Below are positions 21,401 to 30,143 of a stretch of 64,000 nucleotides of DNA, piece after piece. Every line of letters starts with the position of its first letter. The stretch's first letter is position 1. The DNA comes from Pagrus major (lineage: Eukaryota > Chordata > Actinopteri > Spariformes > Sparidae), in the NCBI RefSeq assembly GCF_040436345.1, contig NC_133236.1, positions 10,194,165 to 10,258,164 of the forward strand. Reading direction: 5' to 3'. The notes under the pieces are model-generated. The model saw only the letters and a list, made by a program, of their open reading frames with translations. It ran no database searches and was not told the DNA's origin. A program made the translations under genes and the position numbers.

Positions 21401-23033
21401 CCAATTATAGACCGTTTCCATAGTTAAAGCTTTGTAAACACCCCTGATCTACTTCACTTGCTTATTCACTGAGCTGCCATAACTCTGCATAACAGCCTTT
21501 GACATAAATATTTGCTTTGGAAAAGTATCAGCACATCTCATATTTCCTAAGCCAAATCAAGCTAAAAGTTATTTTAGTTCTCCAAAACATTTTATTTTTT
21601 GTTCAGTTTACTGGTAAAACTCTTTAATATCTTTTATCTTTAATTATTATATCAAAATATCAGATTTTGTTATCTGGACTAAACTGACACAAAATGGTTC
21701 CCAGTGTTACATGTTTTGAAGGACATATTCTGAAACAAAAAACTGATTGTTATCTCTAACAGGATAATGGATGGTCATTCTGTCACAGTCTGTCCAAGTC
21801 AGTTCTCCTAGCCATGTGAGAGGGAGGAGATCTCCAAGAGAAAAACATCAAAATTCAAAGTAAGTAGGTCTCTTACCACTGTTTGTTTTCTTGTTAGTGG
21901 ATCATGAGACAGCAATTGTATTTCCTGAGATAATGAGATAATCACATGTTATTTGTTTCAGCTTTTTTAGAGAATAAACATGGAAACCATAACAGCATCA
22001 TTTTTGAGCATGGAAGGTGCTTCAAGCTTCAAGCAAAAATCAGTCCTCTCATTAGCCTTTTCCAGAACTTTTGACCAAATGTCACTGTCCTCATCAGCGG
22101 TTGGAGTTTGTTCAGTTGTCATGTTGTTCTCAGTTCTCCAACTCCATCCACTGATGAAGACTTTGAAACATGTTTGAATGGAAACGATAAAATGGACCTG
22201 GTGTTAAAATTATTTTGTAAAACCTAACTTTTAATATTGAAAATACGATTATTACATGTACGTATTGATCACAGGAAAAATGTATTAGCTCAAGGAAAGT
22301 TATCTTGTTATCGTCATCATTAAGGTGTTTTCTGTTATATTGGTTGAGTGGCTCTCTTGTCAGGTCAAAGGAAGGCAGAGCTATGCTTAGGTCAGAAAAC
22401 TGTATTTACTTTTAAGAACATGACGCTTTTCCAACAATGACATGTCAAAAAAAAGGCCTATCATGATGATGTAAATGGCTCATTTTAATAGGGGAATTGA
22501 AACAAAGTGGAGAGTCATGTGGCTGTCAGTCTAATCTGCATACGCCCACAGTGAGAAGACATTTATATGACTAAAGTAACTGAAAACACCAGCATGTGTG
22601 TGTTATTAGGTTTTAAATCTTCATGAGACTTTAACAGTAACGACAGCTGCTTTTTGCTTTCAGACCCGCTTGTCTCGTTTCATTATCCATGCACAATGAA
22701 AAGATAAAATCTGATAATAATACTACCCTTTGATGTGGCTACATGCAACAAGAGGAACAGTGTTGATGCTGACTGATCCTATACAGCACTGTAGATGTCA
22801 CAGCAGTCTTAAAGCTGCATTACAAATAGCCGATACACGATAGCGCTGTATTTTTAGATACTTCCAATCATGAAAAATCCCTACACACCAGACAGCACAA
22901 CATCAGAGGGACTGTGTGCAAAACAAAACATACAGCGCTCTGCAAGAGCTTCACATGTACATTATGAAATAACGTTGAAATTGAATAATAATATTTAATG
23001 TGAGGATACTTTACCTTCGACTGCTTCGGTCAT
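122..23033 (-). CDS. trdn: Triadin gene (16-17 exons, whole locus)
   Basis: Triadin is a single-pass membrane protein of the junctional sarcoplasmic reticulum that links the ryanodine receptor to calsequestrin in striated muscle. The identification rests on exon 1 (MTEAVEG), exon 2 ([13 protein letters not shown] followed by [18 protein letters not shown] and MFDLMDYK) and exon 3 ([18 protein letters not shown]), which match the mammalian triadin N-terminus in order. Reading 23033-23015, 13027-12815, 8982-8857, 6479-6453, 6155-4167, 3654-3511, 3191-2988, 2909-2847, 2704-2666, 2396-2361, 2250-2182, 1599-1564, 1382-1338, 774-721, 608-561 and 471-122 gives 3,462 nt, divisible by three (about 1,153 aa). 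All internal junctions are phase 1, as expected for a gene with skippable luminal exons. The luminal part is strongly acidic instead of the mammalian Lys/Glu (KEKE) type. Junctin/ASPH was considered but fits the N-terminus less well. Further tiny exons may have been missed. Confidence 0.9.
561..608 (-). CDS. trdn: trdn exon, penultimate
   Basis: A 48-nt exon (acceptor TATTTTCTAG, donor GTATTTAT), phase 1 to 1, encoding [16 protein letters not shown]. Confidence 0.72.
721..774 (-). CDS. trdn: trdn exon, Cys/Pro-rich
   Basis: A 54-nt exon (acceptor GTCTGTTTCAG, donor GTAAGTAG), phase 1 to 1, encoding [18 protein letters not shown]. It begins the Pro/Tyr-rich C-terminal region. Confidence 0.75.
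1338..1382 (-). CDS. trdn: trdn small Glu/Lys exon
   Basis: A 45-nt exon (acceptor CTTTGACAG, donor GTGTGAT), phase 1 to 1, encoding [15 protein letters not shown]. Confidence 0.7.
1564..1599 (-). CDS. trdn: trdn small Lys-rich exon
   Basis: A 36-nt exon (acceptor ATCAAAAG, donor GTAAGTG), phase 1 to 1, encoding [12 protein letters not shown]. The composition is typical of triadin luminal exons. Confidence 0.65.
2182..2250 (-). CDS. trdn: trdn small basic exon
   Basis: A 69-nt exon (acceptor GTTTTTCCAG, donor GTACTC), phase 1 to 1, encoding [20 protein letters not shown] then ILR. Confidence 0.6.
2361..2396 (-). CDS. trdn: trdn small exon
   Basis: A 36-nt exon (acceptor TTTCAAG, donor GTAACA), phase 1 to 1, encoding [12 protein letters not shown]. 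The acceptor is AAG, weaker than its neighbours. Confidence 0.6.
2666..2704 (-). CDS. trdn: trdn small basic exon
   Basis: A 39-nt exon (acceptor TGTTGCCAG, donor GTAAAG), phase 1 to 1, encoding [13 protein letters not shown], strongly basic after the acidic block. Confidence 0.7.
2847..2909 (-). CDS. trdn: trdn luminal exon with Cys pair and basic tail
   Basis: The 63-nt exon (acceptor GTGATTTCAG, donor GTTTGA) reads [20 protein letters not shown] plus K. The two Cys residues could take part in disulfide-linked oligomers, which are known for mammalian triadin; equivalence of the Cys positions is not established. Confidence 0.75.
2988..3191 (-). CDS. trdn: trdn luminal exon, mixed Glu/Lys (68 aa)
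   Basis: The 204-nt exon, acceptor CACCCTCAG and donor GTCAGA, reads [38 protein letters not shown], then [18 protein letters not shown]. This is the closest the fish protein comes to a KEKE-type region. Phase 1 at both ends. Confidence 0.85.
3511..3654 (-). CDS. trdn: trdn luminal exon, acidic (48 aa)
   Basis: The 144-nt exon, acceptor TTTTTCAG and donor GTGAGTG, encodes [18 protein letters not shown] followed by an Asp/Glu run and a Lys/Glu segment ending EAEKI. It joins the acidic exon (GCA G | CT) and the next exon in phase 1. Confidence 0.85.
4167..6155 (-). CDS. trdn: trdn giant acidic luminal exon (about 663 aa)
   Basis: A single exon of 1,989 nt, acceptor TTTTTTACAG to donor GTATAG, phase 1 to 1. 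After a short lead ([14 protein letters not shown]) it is almost wholly acidic. The first part is Glu-rich, with repeated YYDEEEE units and three or four copies of a longer unit containing [15 protein letters not shown] and AEEVKEEEE. The second part is mixed Asp/Glu with Ser/Thr (for example [20 protein letters not shown]). Mammalian triadin has a KEKE-type luminal region spread over many small exons, so one large acidic exon here is a clear departure. The likely role, by inference, is low-affinity calcium binding or electrostatic contact in the SR lumen. The poly-Ser frame on the opposite strand is a by-product of GAG/GAT repeats. Confidence 0.85.
6453..6479 (-). CDS. trdn: trdn 27-nt microexon
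   Basis: Acceptor TTTCTGTGTTCTAG and donor GTTTGTAC flank a 27-nt exon encoding GEFLPSRSK. Phase 1 at both ends joins exon 3 to the acidic exon in frame. Confidence 0.7.
6815..6877 (-). CDS. trdn: Probable trdn exon: Glu run and basic tail
   Basis: A 63-nt open stretch reads DSRWL, seven Glu, MEVKIKKAK and ends at a good donor (GTATTTT) in phase 1, like its neighbours. The acceptor (ATCTCAAAG) is weak, so the 5' edge is uncertain. The length is a multiple of three, so including or skipping it keeps the frame. Confidence 0.45.
6880..8250. other. trdn intron, no gene seen
   Basis: AT-rich intronic sequence between the probable Glu-run exon and the Tc1 remnant. I see no convincing exon; a weak acceptor/donor pair near 7,150 encloses only a few bases. 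Confidence 0.5.
8257..8560 (-). pseudogene. Tc1/mariner transposase C-terminal remnant
   Basis: Reverse-complement translation gives a degraded [11 protein letters not shown] (the DDE-family PPNSPDLNPIEHLW motif with substitutions) followed by VLEQ, SMEAPP and a terminal tail, with several in-frame stops. The end at about 8,267 (CCGATCAGGCATAACATTATG) is the terminal sequence of a common fish Tc1/mariner-type element. It lies in a trdn intron and is dead. Confidence 0.7.
8857..8982 (-). CDS. trdn: trdn exon 3: membrane-proximal luminal segment
   Basis: The 126-nt exon runs from acceptor ATCACCAG to donor GTACATG, phase 1 to 1. It encodes [20 protein letters not shown] and a hydrophobic-amphipathic stretch ending PEEDE. 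Mammalian triadin has the same order: GSDPLKLVRDAMEETT, then an aromatic stretch, then an acidic run. Confidence 0.93.
8990..10950. other. trdn intron 2, first part
   Basis: AT-rich intron sequence with short chance reading frames only. No splice-flanked coding segment was found on either strand. Confidence 0.5.
10960..11430. repeat. Degenerate repeat around GTTATAAC
   Basis: About 470 bp in which a motif resembling CACRTTATAACATGAAAC recurs many times at irregular spacing, in varied forms (for example CACGTTATAACATGA, CACATTATAACAAGA, GCTATAACATGAAAC). The core GTTATAAC is palindromic. It looks like a decayed minisatellite within trdn intron 2. Confidence 0.6.
11440..12800. other. trdn intron 2, last part
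   Basis: No coding or RNA feature recognised. A short run of open frames near 11,527-11,727 lacks similarity to anything I know. Confidence 0.45.
12815..13027 (-). CDS. trdn: trdn exon 2: cytosolic tail and transmembrane segment
   Basis: The exon (213 nt) follows acceptor CTTTGCTCCTCAG and ends ATT TCA G before GTAAGG. It encodes a Thr-rich stretch, [11 protein letters not shown], a basic patch, then a hydrophobic segment ([20 protein letters not shown]) and FDLMDYK, all diagnostic of triadin. The transmembrane segment anchors the protein in the junctional sarcoplasmic reticulum with the following exons luminal. The ATG at 13,004 is internal: the STTTT motif upstream of it is conserved with mammals and the true start is exon 1. 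Confidence 0.95.
13500..13660. repeat. Dispersed teleost repeat fragment
   Basis: The stretch with GAAGACGTTTCACCTCTCAT and CCAAGAGGCTTCTTCGGTTC is a phrase I associate with repeats found across fish genomes. Family not assigned with certainty. It lies in trdn intron 1. Confidence 0.45.
14030..14602 (-). pseudogene. LINE ORF2 C-terminal fragment
   Basis: A 190-residue open segment with the region after the reverse transcriptase of L1-like ORF2: [66 protein letters not shown] text. It ends at a stop at 14,032-14,030; the zinc-knuckle region is not retained. Confidence 0.8.
15664..15850 (-). pseudogene. LINE ORF1 C-terminal remnant
   Basis: Reverse-complement reading gives [20 protein letters not shown], then [20 protein letters not shown] and [11 protein letters not shown], the ORF1p C-terminal domain of L1-like elements. 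No start or complete ORF1 remains. Confidence 0.75.
16310..16640. repeat. Local diverged duplication in trdn intron 1, copy 1
   Basis: Shares ordered blocks with 18,570-18,950: ACCAAGCTAGCT, GCTAGCTAGCTGTT-TGTATT, GTAAAAGCCTCA, TAGCTAGCTGCATAACTGT. The two copies now flank the hAT element. Confidence 0.55.
17303..18559 (-). mobile_element. hAT element with 8-bp target duplication
   Basis: Terminal inverted repeats TAGGGCTGGGCGAT (17,303) and ATCGCCCAGCCCTA (18,546-18,559) bound 1,257 bp. Direct repeats GTTGTGAT lie at 17,295-17,302 and 18,560-18,567, the 8-bp duplication expected of hAT elements. Internally it keeps only the N-terminal BED-finger part of the transposase, so it is non-autonomous. 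Confidence 0.9.
17905..18305 (-). pseudogene. hAT transposase N-terminus, BED zinc finger, broken
   Basis: From ATG at 18,305 it reads [18 protein letters not shown], then SVIWK, a stop where the family has Trp (TAG for TGG), then [20 protein letters not shown] and [19 protein letters not shown]. The CxxC and HH residues of a BED finger are present. The catalytic RNase-H domain is absent. BED fingers bind DNA at the transposon ends. Confidence 0.8.
18570..18950. repeat. Local diverged duplication in trdn intron 1, copy 2
   Basis: Second copy of the block at 16,310-16,640, with the same order of GCTAGC-containing segments and the same GTAAAAGCCTCA and TAGCTAGCTGCATAACTG landmarks. Confidence 0.55.
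18951..23010. other. trdn intron 1, proximal part
   Basis: No gene recognised. An open stretch at about 20,049-20,218 is flanked by acceptor-like TTTCATCAG and donor-like CCAG|GTAGGT on the plus strand, but its product resembles nothing I know. Confidence 0.45.
23015..23033 (-). CDS. trdn: trdn exon 1 (start codon, cytosolic N-terminus)
   Basis: ATG ACC GAA GCA GTC GAA G followed by donor GTAAAG encodes MTEAVE plus one base. This matches the mammalian triadin start (MTEITAEG) in sequence and in splice phase, and it joins the phase-1 start of exon 2 about 10 kb away. The 5' UTR would lie at higher coordinates. Confidence 0.85.
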
Positions 23034-23520
23034 AGTTTCAAAATAAAAGTTCTATTCCCACAGTAAATCCCTTGTGCAGATTATGTTGCCATGAAAAGGA
23101 ATATTTATCGTAGATCCTCAACTCCTCGGCGCGATTTAATCCCAGTGTTTAATTCCAATCTAGCTACGTCGTGCGAATGGCTGGCACTGAGGATATGTTG
23201 AAAACCCGAACCCTCTGTCCACCACTGGTAACGCTACACCTCTTTTTCCACTCTTATAACTCAAATTTGCATTTTCCTTTCTTGTTCCAGAAGTCCAAAA
23301 CTGTTCATGGGTCCAGATGAATGCACGGCGGTCCAGAAAGCAGACTTCCGTCCCAGTGGATGAGGCTGGGGAGACGACAGAGACCAAGTTAAGGTGGTCA
23401 CTGTCTTCGCCCTTTGACTGGTGGGGCTGGGGTTGTAGATAGAGCAGCCTGCCCCCCCTCTACCCACCCTGACAGAATTAGATCGGCCACGGGGACTGAC
23501 GGACGATGGAAGTGAGGGGA
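23034..23520 (-). promoter_or_regulatory. trdn: Probable trdn 5' UTR and promoter region
   Basis: This is the sequence immediately 5' of the triadin start codon. A TATA-like TTATAAG on the minus strand near 23,255 and a CANNTG E-box (CAGATG) near 23,313 are visible; an A/T-rich MEF2-like stretch lies near 23,103. None is decisive. The position is inferred from the start exon only; the transcription start is not determined. Confidence 0.3.
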
Positions 23521-24012
23521 AGAGAGAGTTTCAAGGTAACTTTATCCCACCAGCTAATGTTGCTTCTGGAGTCATGTGATCACAGTGTGGACAGTGATTT
23601 AATTTTACTGAAAATTCATTAGATCTAAATCAAATCTATCATTCAATCTTATTTGTTAAAAATGACTTCAGATTGCTGTGAATCAAACTCTGAATCTAAT
23701 TAGGTACTGTTACATTCATGCCATGTTTCTGAGCCTCAGGCCCTGAGTTATTCTTAGAGCAGCTCGCTGCTGCTGGTATTCTGCTTCGCCTTTTTAGGCC
23801 AGAGGCGTGACCTTAACACCCCGTCCCCCCCACCCCCCTTATGTTAACTAATCCCCCTCCTCCAGACCTCCACTGCTCAGTGCAGAGCTGTCATCAAGTG
23901 AAGAGAGAGAGGGGGAGTATCTGAATGGCTCAAGTCTAGGCAATGTACATGCACTTCAAGTTAAATAGAATTTGCAGTGTTGTCACGGCACTACAAGTAA
24001 ATAAAAGTCCAG

Positions 24013-25200
24013 GGCCCGTATTCCTAAAGATTCTGAGAATCCTCTCAGAGAGCTCCTAACTTAACCTAAAAATTCCTAGCAAGGAGTCTTAGCTTAGGAG
24101 TGATTCCAGAACATTCTCAGAGAACTCGGAGCAAGGAATGGACAGAAACTCCTATCTTAGTGAGGAGGTGTGGTTGACCCCGTTGCTAGATATGAGTCAT
24201 CATTTCAAAAGCTGTGATTGGTTGATCCTAAAAGCTAGATAAAAAATATACTTTTGGTGATAATGGACAAAGGATGGACCCTCAAATCTATAAACTTAAT
24301 CATAGAATCTAATCTTATGAAGACTGTGTAATTGTAAATAATATTTCACATAAAAGAAAATATATGTTAAATGAATAGTAAGCTATACTTTAAAATTATC
24401 CTACAAAATGTGTGAAAACTTAGGCCCACTTGCACAGTATTCACATAGTGATAGTTATATTAATTGTCGTGCTGGTAATTTTTGCACTTTCAACTTTCAA
24501 CATTTCAACTCAATTTGGTATTAACGATGGCTCAGCTTTCATCAATGTCCGTGATTGCTGACCGGCCTAGAAGAAGCAGTGTTGGTTGGCTTTCAAATCT
24601 ACCACAAACCAGTTAACAGCAATGGAGAAGAAAAGAACAAGGAAACCCAACTGGACAGAGGAACAGTGTTTGCTTCTGGCTCAATTGGTCAATGAGCATA
24701 AAAGTGTTTTGAGAGGTAAATTTGGCCCCAGTGTCACAGTACAAGCCAAGGAGCAAGCATGGGAAACTATAGCACAACAGATAAATGCCTCCTTTCCGCT
24801 GGTTGTGCGGACAAGTGATGATTGCGAGAAGCGGTGGTATGTGTTGCAGTCAAAAGCAAAAGAGGAGATTGCAGCACACAAATGTGAATCTTCACGCACA
24901 GGTGAGCGATATACCACTTACTTACACCTGCTGGCAAAGTTAATTTAAATGCCTAATTATTTGTCCTCTGCTTAGGGAACTCCTAAGCCACTTAAAAGTC
25001 CTCTTCCCTGCTCTTAACAGATCTCACCTTAGGAGCTCTCTTAAGAGCTAGGATTCTTTAGGAATAGCTTTTATCTTTACTAGGATCTACTCTTCACTTT
25101 TAGGGGAAATTCTAGGAAAACATCATGATTCTAAGAATTTTCTTAGAATTTGGCCACTAGGAGCAACTCTTTGACCTAAGAATCTTTAGGAATACGGCCC
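24013..25200 (+). mobile_element. Harbinger-type DNA transposon
   Basis: Terminal inverted repeats GGCCCGTATTCCTAAAGATT and its mirror AATCTTTAGGAATACGGCCC bound 1,188 bp, with CAG on each side (24,010-24,012 and 25,201-25,203), fitting the 3-bp CWG target duplication of PIF/Harbinger elements. Subterminal CCTAAG/CTTAGG motifs recur on both sides. The paralogous array copies at about 30,255 and 45,545 read straight through the site (AAAGTCCAGGTGTATT). It carries a Myb/SANT gene but no transposase. Confidence 0.85.
24622..24948 (+). CDS. Harbinger Myb/SANT-like DNA-binding protein
   Basis: An open frame of 108 codons inside the Harbinger element, start chosen at ATG 24,622 (MEKKRTRKPNWTEEQCLLLA). 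It has the tri-helix pattern of Myb/SANT-like proteins: W in NWTEEQ, W in QAWETIAQQINA, and W in CEKRWYVLQSKAKEE. In this superfamily the Myb-like protein accompanies the transposase and binds the element ends. It is short compared with full-length family members, which continue after the DNA-binding domain, so it may be a truncated remnant, though no stop breaks the domain. Confidence 0.75.
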   Translation: MEKKRTRKPNWTEEQCLLLAQLVNEHKSVLRGKFGPSVTVQAKEQAWETIAQQINASFPLVVRTSDDCEKRWYVLQSKAKEEIAAHKCESSRTGERYTTYLHLLAKLI

Positions 25201-26187
25201 CAGGTGTATTAATTTTAATGATGCAAATGGCAGATCGGGAAGCTTTAAAAAGGAAACTCAAAGTTTAAGTCTCAGTATGCTTCAAACTAACTAGGTCGAA
25301 TGACATGTCATCCAACCACATCCAAAGATAAATGTCTTTGTACCTGTTCTGATATTCGGAGCAAAAGACCTGCCATCATCCTCTCCGTCTTCATCACACC
25401 GTCTCCCCCATTTCTTTCCAAGACATCAGTGTCATTTGCTGGTGTCTGACATGATGGATTGTACAAATTAGGATAACTTTGCACACCTGCCAACAGTCTC
25501 TAATCAAAGACTGTCATTGTGCCACTACTGTTCTTCACAGTAGGTGTGGTAATGGCTAGAGATTGGCTGGTCGCTAAAGTTAAACATTTTGTACATTCAC
25601 ATCAAAAGGTTTGTGAATCAAAAAAGGAACTGAAACATTTTTATTTTTTATCCATCACATTTTATATCAGTGATGCACACAATTTTACAGACGAGCTACA
25701 CAAATATGATACAGTCACTGGGTTGATTCATTTTTATTTCATGTTCATGAAGGAAAAACATCATCTTGATCTCTGAATGAGCACAAAAGCAGCTGCAATC
25801 ACAATTTTACACAGACACACACTTAAACATTGACATTCTACAAACTGTTACGTCAAAAGCACAGTCATTGGGGTCATGAAGCAACTTAGGACAAAACCCT
25901 GCCCTGACATTCAAGTACTTAAATTACTTACTTCCTTGTTTCTCTTCCAGCTACTTGCTGAAGGCAGACTTGTTATTCTGCTGTCATTCTTCCACATATT
26001 ATGTTTCAGAAAAACAGGGTATTAATGATCATACACTCCCCAAAAGTTATGTTTTTGCAGATTATTGCACATGTTTAACAAAGAACTTTTTTGGACTACA
26101 TTAATGGTAATAATACTTTAAACTATGATTAGGTTCCTTTGGGATTAGTCACGCATGCTAGTGCAGGCCTCACAGATCTTCTTATTT

Positions 26188-29100
26188 TCATGTCACAGAA
26201 ACAATGATTATCACGAGCACTACCAGCCCTATAAATACAGCTACAGCAACAACCACCCTAGGATCCATGTTCCCTAGAATAAAGAAAAAAAAACAGAAAA
26301 ATTACTTTACAATTATTTACAATTCAAACAACCCTAAAATGGTTAATAATACCATTTAAAGTATTCCCTAAAATGCAAAGAAAATTAAAGACAGTTCAAG
26401 GTTTCTTACATTCAGGGCATTATTTTCATAGTATTGGCCATCGCTTCTGTCACATTTATTTTTTTTTAACCTGGTTTAGACAGCAGAAACACTGAATACA
26501 GACCTGATAACCTTGAAAAAAGTCTTAAGTATCACCGTATGCTGAAAGGATTTTCAGCTCACGTACATATGTGTGGGGCCAAAATTTAACGCAGATGTTG
26601 GCATTCTGAACCCATTACAATGAGCAATAGACACTTTCTTCATAAGGATCCGTTAACGCAAAAAAGTTGTCCATTGATAATTTAAGTGTGGATGCTTTGC
26701 ACAGATTAAGGACTGTGGAGCCCTTTTAGGTAGGTATCACTTCACAGTCAATATTGAAATATCAACAACTCTTGGAATGTGCGAAAAATGAGATCTGAAA
26801 TCTGGAGTAAATGATTACAGTCCCACTTACTTTTGCAGGGAAGGGCAGGAACCCTAAAGGCCTGTCATAAAGAAAGAGAAAGAGGAAGAGTAACAGAAAG
26901 AGAAAGGGAAGCAGAGAGTAACAGAAAGAGAAAGAAAAAGAATAATTAGTAATCATGATACTGCATCATACACCATTTCAAAGGTGGACCCCTGTAATGA
27001 TCCCGTGTCACTAAATATTATAATATCAGCACTCCACATTGATTGTGTGGTTGTATCAGATAAGTAAATCTATTCATTACCTGGACGGCGGAAACTCCAA
27101 GTGCTCTCTGGATACCATGCCATGCATCATCATTGCGGTTACAGCTCAGAAATTTGCCCTCATGGAACAGACAGTCCACAGTGAGGAGGACGTTCGGGTC
27201 GTTCACCTGTCGCCTGCTTTCAGCTACAACATGATAAGGGTCGTAGTTGTGATGCAACACCACCAGAATTGTCGGTTTACCATCTGTAAGCATAGAGATA
27301 ACACAACCAAATGAGTCAGAAATAAGATGAAACTTAAGAGATGAGTTCAGTTTAGTGTCTACTCAATCTGTAGCCCATATTATGGGGGTTGCCAGGCTCT
27401 GGCACTTTGTATCGAAGCAAAGTTTCTTTTCATGGTATTTTTAAACATGGTTTTAACAGGGTTGTAAATAGGCAATTGAGTATTTGAAAGCAGTATTAGT
27501 TTGTTTGTTTGTTTTAGTTTTAGTTTTTTTGTCCACTGGGAGGGTGCAGAACAAGCTTTAAACCAAAATCATTTGTTTAAATTACAGTTCATAATCCACA
27601 GTATGGAGGCCCTGACAGGCAAGTGAAAAAAATTGTGGTGATCTGTTTTTTGATTTAAGTTGTGCCATCAAGTGTTTGTTTTTGTAGTACTTATTTCAGC
27701 CAGAAGAGGCTGAAGTGCAGCACTACTTTATGCTCTAAATAGGGATAAAAGCACCTTTGCTCCATGCACTATAACCACATTAACAGTAGTGTTACATAGC
27801 TTGCTAACCATATTTTATTGTCCATGTGAAGTTATGGCAGGTGATTAAAACAGTTGTGCTAGGATAATTTGTCAATATTGTTTTATCTGTGAAAGTGAAA
27901 GTTATCAGTGATTTCCTTTTTTCCAGCTGCGACAGCTTTGGCTTTTTCACGGATGAAGAAAAACTGAGGAAAATGAGCCTGCCAAAATGTTTTTCTCGCA
28001 TGATTTCACAAACGAAAAACACTTTTTGAAAATGAAAAACGAATTAATTTCTCCTCTCTGGGCTTCCATACCACAGACCTGTTAACACTCTTAGTGTTAA
28101 GTTTGAGGCAGTATTCATCCTCCTTATTATAGCACTCGGCCACACCAGCATTCATACCACCTTAATTATAGGACTGATATTAATTAATTTCAACGAACTA
28201 GAAATGTGGGGCCATGCTGGTGAACTGCTAAAAGTATATTTTTAGTGTATTTTTTCATAATAAAATAAGGACCTTTTCATATGATTGGTCACATTCCCCT
28301 GTGGACCATTGACTAATTAGTGTGAAATTTGCCAAAGACATTTCATACCAGGAATGTCCGCCAGGGCCTCGCCGACGTCCGTTCCCACTCGTGACGCGAT
28401 AGGACAGAAAACCATAACATAGTCACTTTGTTCAGGAGAGAACACCTCAGTTTGGCCAATGCGTCTGAGCCTCTCAACGTACTCTAGATGAGCCCCGTTA
28501 GTTTTTCCTGCCACTTGGACAAAGAATCTTTCCCCAGTCACTAAAGACAGAAAAAAATGTTTGAGTCATTATTGAGCCATATCATTGTTTTTGTACAGCC
28601 ACACCATCAAACACAGATTCAGGAAAACATTGCCAAAAAGAAAGATCTTGAGCTAGATTCAGCTAAATTTAGAAAAGACACTTCACACATTGCCATACTT
28701 TACTGCTTTAGTAAATCAGTTCCACTCAAAAGTACTGCGTTGGATTTTCATAGCATCTTAAAACTTATTCTGATCTCATCCATTTTTGTTTGATTGTGTC
28801 AGTGGAGGTGTTCAATATGTGAATGAACAACGCTCCAAAACTTTGATATACAATGTGTTACATTTATTGTACAACATGTCCTGGTTAAAAGATACTGCAT
28901 GAACAGGAATGCCACAGAAAAAAAAGACAGTTTAATGTTTAACCTTGAGGTGCTTTTACTCTAATCTGTTCACTCGATTCAAAGACCTCTGCTGTGTCTG
29001 CCTGTTTGGATCTTTTGTTCAGGATGTTGTGAAAGCTGTTAAAATGTTCTCAATGATTAAATGTTATCTGTTATAGTGACTGAATGTAGTTTAGTTTCTA

Positions 29101-29461
29101 TTGCAGCCTTTACAGAGCAACATATGTTGGCAATTTATCAAACAAGTAAATGTTTTCTTACCGGTTGGAGCTTCCTGCACCATGTCTCTGAGAAAGAGAT
29201 AAAGAAACAGAGAGGAACCTTGAGTCAACATAATTTAACAACATTAAATAAGGCTGAACAAGTAGCAGGTTAATATGCATCACAAACTGCTGTGTCACAG
29301 CTGCTCTTGTACCCAGCCCACAAGACACTGTAAAAAATACCTTAAAGGTCAATAACCTATATCACGGCAGCAGTTCACAGCCTAGCAGGGATAATTTGAA
29401 AGGATTTTGATATGCCTACTTACGGAATAGCTTGATAATCTGTTTGTAGAGTCTCTGGCAT
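26188..29461 (-). CDS. Family copy G1: predicted tail-anchored membrane protein, 191 aa
   Basis: Six exons join in frame: 29461-29424 (MPETLQTDYQAIP), 29187-29162 (MVQEAPT), A 28540-28349, B 27283-27081, C 26861-26831, D 26273-26188; 576 nt including TGA. Residues 22-153 alternate strand- and helix-like segments: RFFVQVAGKTNGAHLEYVER, YVMVFCPIASRVGTDVGEAL, KPTILVVLHHNYDP, VLLTVDCLFHEGK. This suggests a Rossmann-like alpha/beta domain, by inference. Exon D ends with MDPR and about 22 hydrophobic residues reaching the C-terminus (VVVAVAVFIGLVVLVIIIVS), so a tail anchor with the domain facing the cytosol. No signal peptide is seen. The family looks teleost-specific to me; function unknown. It is intact and all splice sites are canonical, so it is probably active. 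Confidence 0.82.
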
Positions 29462-29514
29462 ATTCAGTCCACAGTCAACAAGAAAAACCTCACAGCTCCT
29501 CCCTGTGAGTGAAG

Positions 29515-29529
29515 CACTTTCACTTTTGC
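29515..29529 (-). promoter_or_regulatory. IRF/ISRE-like motif upstream of G1
   Basis: Minus-strand GCAAAAGTGAAAGTG, matching the AANNGAAA core of interferon regulatory factor sites, 54 nt upstream of the G1 ATG. The same motif and spacing recur in other copies. Confidence 0.45.
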
Positions 29530-30060
29530 TTTGACAAGTAACATGTTCTCAAACTGACCACTAAAGACAAGGGGCAGAGCTGAGCCAATGCTGCTGGTGC
29601 AATACATGAAGGGATTCACCATCCCTTCGATCCTGACTAGATTCACATTTCCGTTGTCAAAACGCACCGTCATCGTGCCAACACTGTTCCTCACAGTGGG
29701 GGTAGTATTGGCCGGAGGTGTGCTGCACCCTCAAGTTAAACTTTTAAATGTAAAAATGCTGGTGAGCCACAACGGAAATTGAAAGAATTAGTATTTTTTT
29801 CAAGGACCAAATTTGTTTTTCAGCTGTGCAAAAACTTTACAAAGACAAGCTCCACAAATATGATACTTTTTTTATTTATTCTTTATGATGGAAAAAAACA
29901 TAATCTTGATATCTGAATGAGCGCAAATCAGCAGCAGTCAATATTTTACAGAGATGTTTTATCTTGATTTTAAACATTTAAAACACGTTTAAACATGCAC
30001 ATGGCTTTACACTGTCATTAAATGATTTTGTTCCAAACTCACATTAAAATGTCTCTGTCT

Positions 30061-30062
30061 TT

Positions 30063-30094
<32 letters not shown>

Positions 30095-30143
30095 ATTCTT
30101 TCCTCCCTTCCTTCCTTCCTTCCTTCCTTCCTTCCTTCCTTCC
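30061..30143. repeat. (TTTC)n/(TTCC)n microsatellite
   Basis: Compound tetranucleotide run. It lies directly next to the empty site of the L1-like insertion seen in the paralogous block at 39.8-45.4 kb. Confidence 0.95.

Noticed and set aside
29588..29782. Plus-strand frame (SILTRFTFPLSKRTVIVPTL) repeated at 39,326 and 52,341, and the opposite minus-strand frame
   Set aside because: It lies just upstream of exon 1 and is copied with the array. Neither frame has splice context; possible promoter/5' UTR sequence only.
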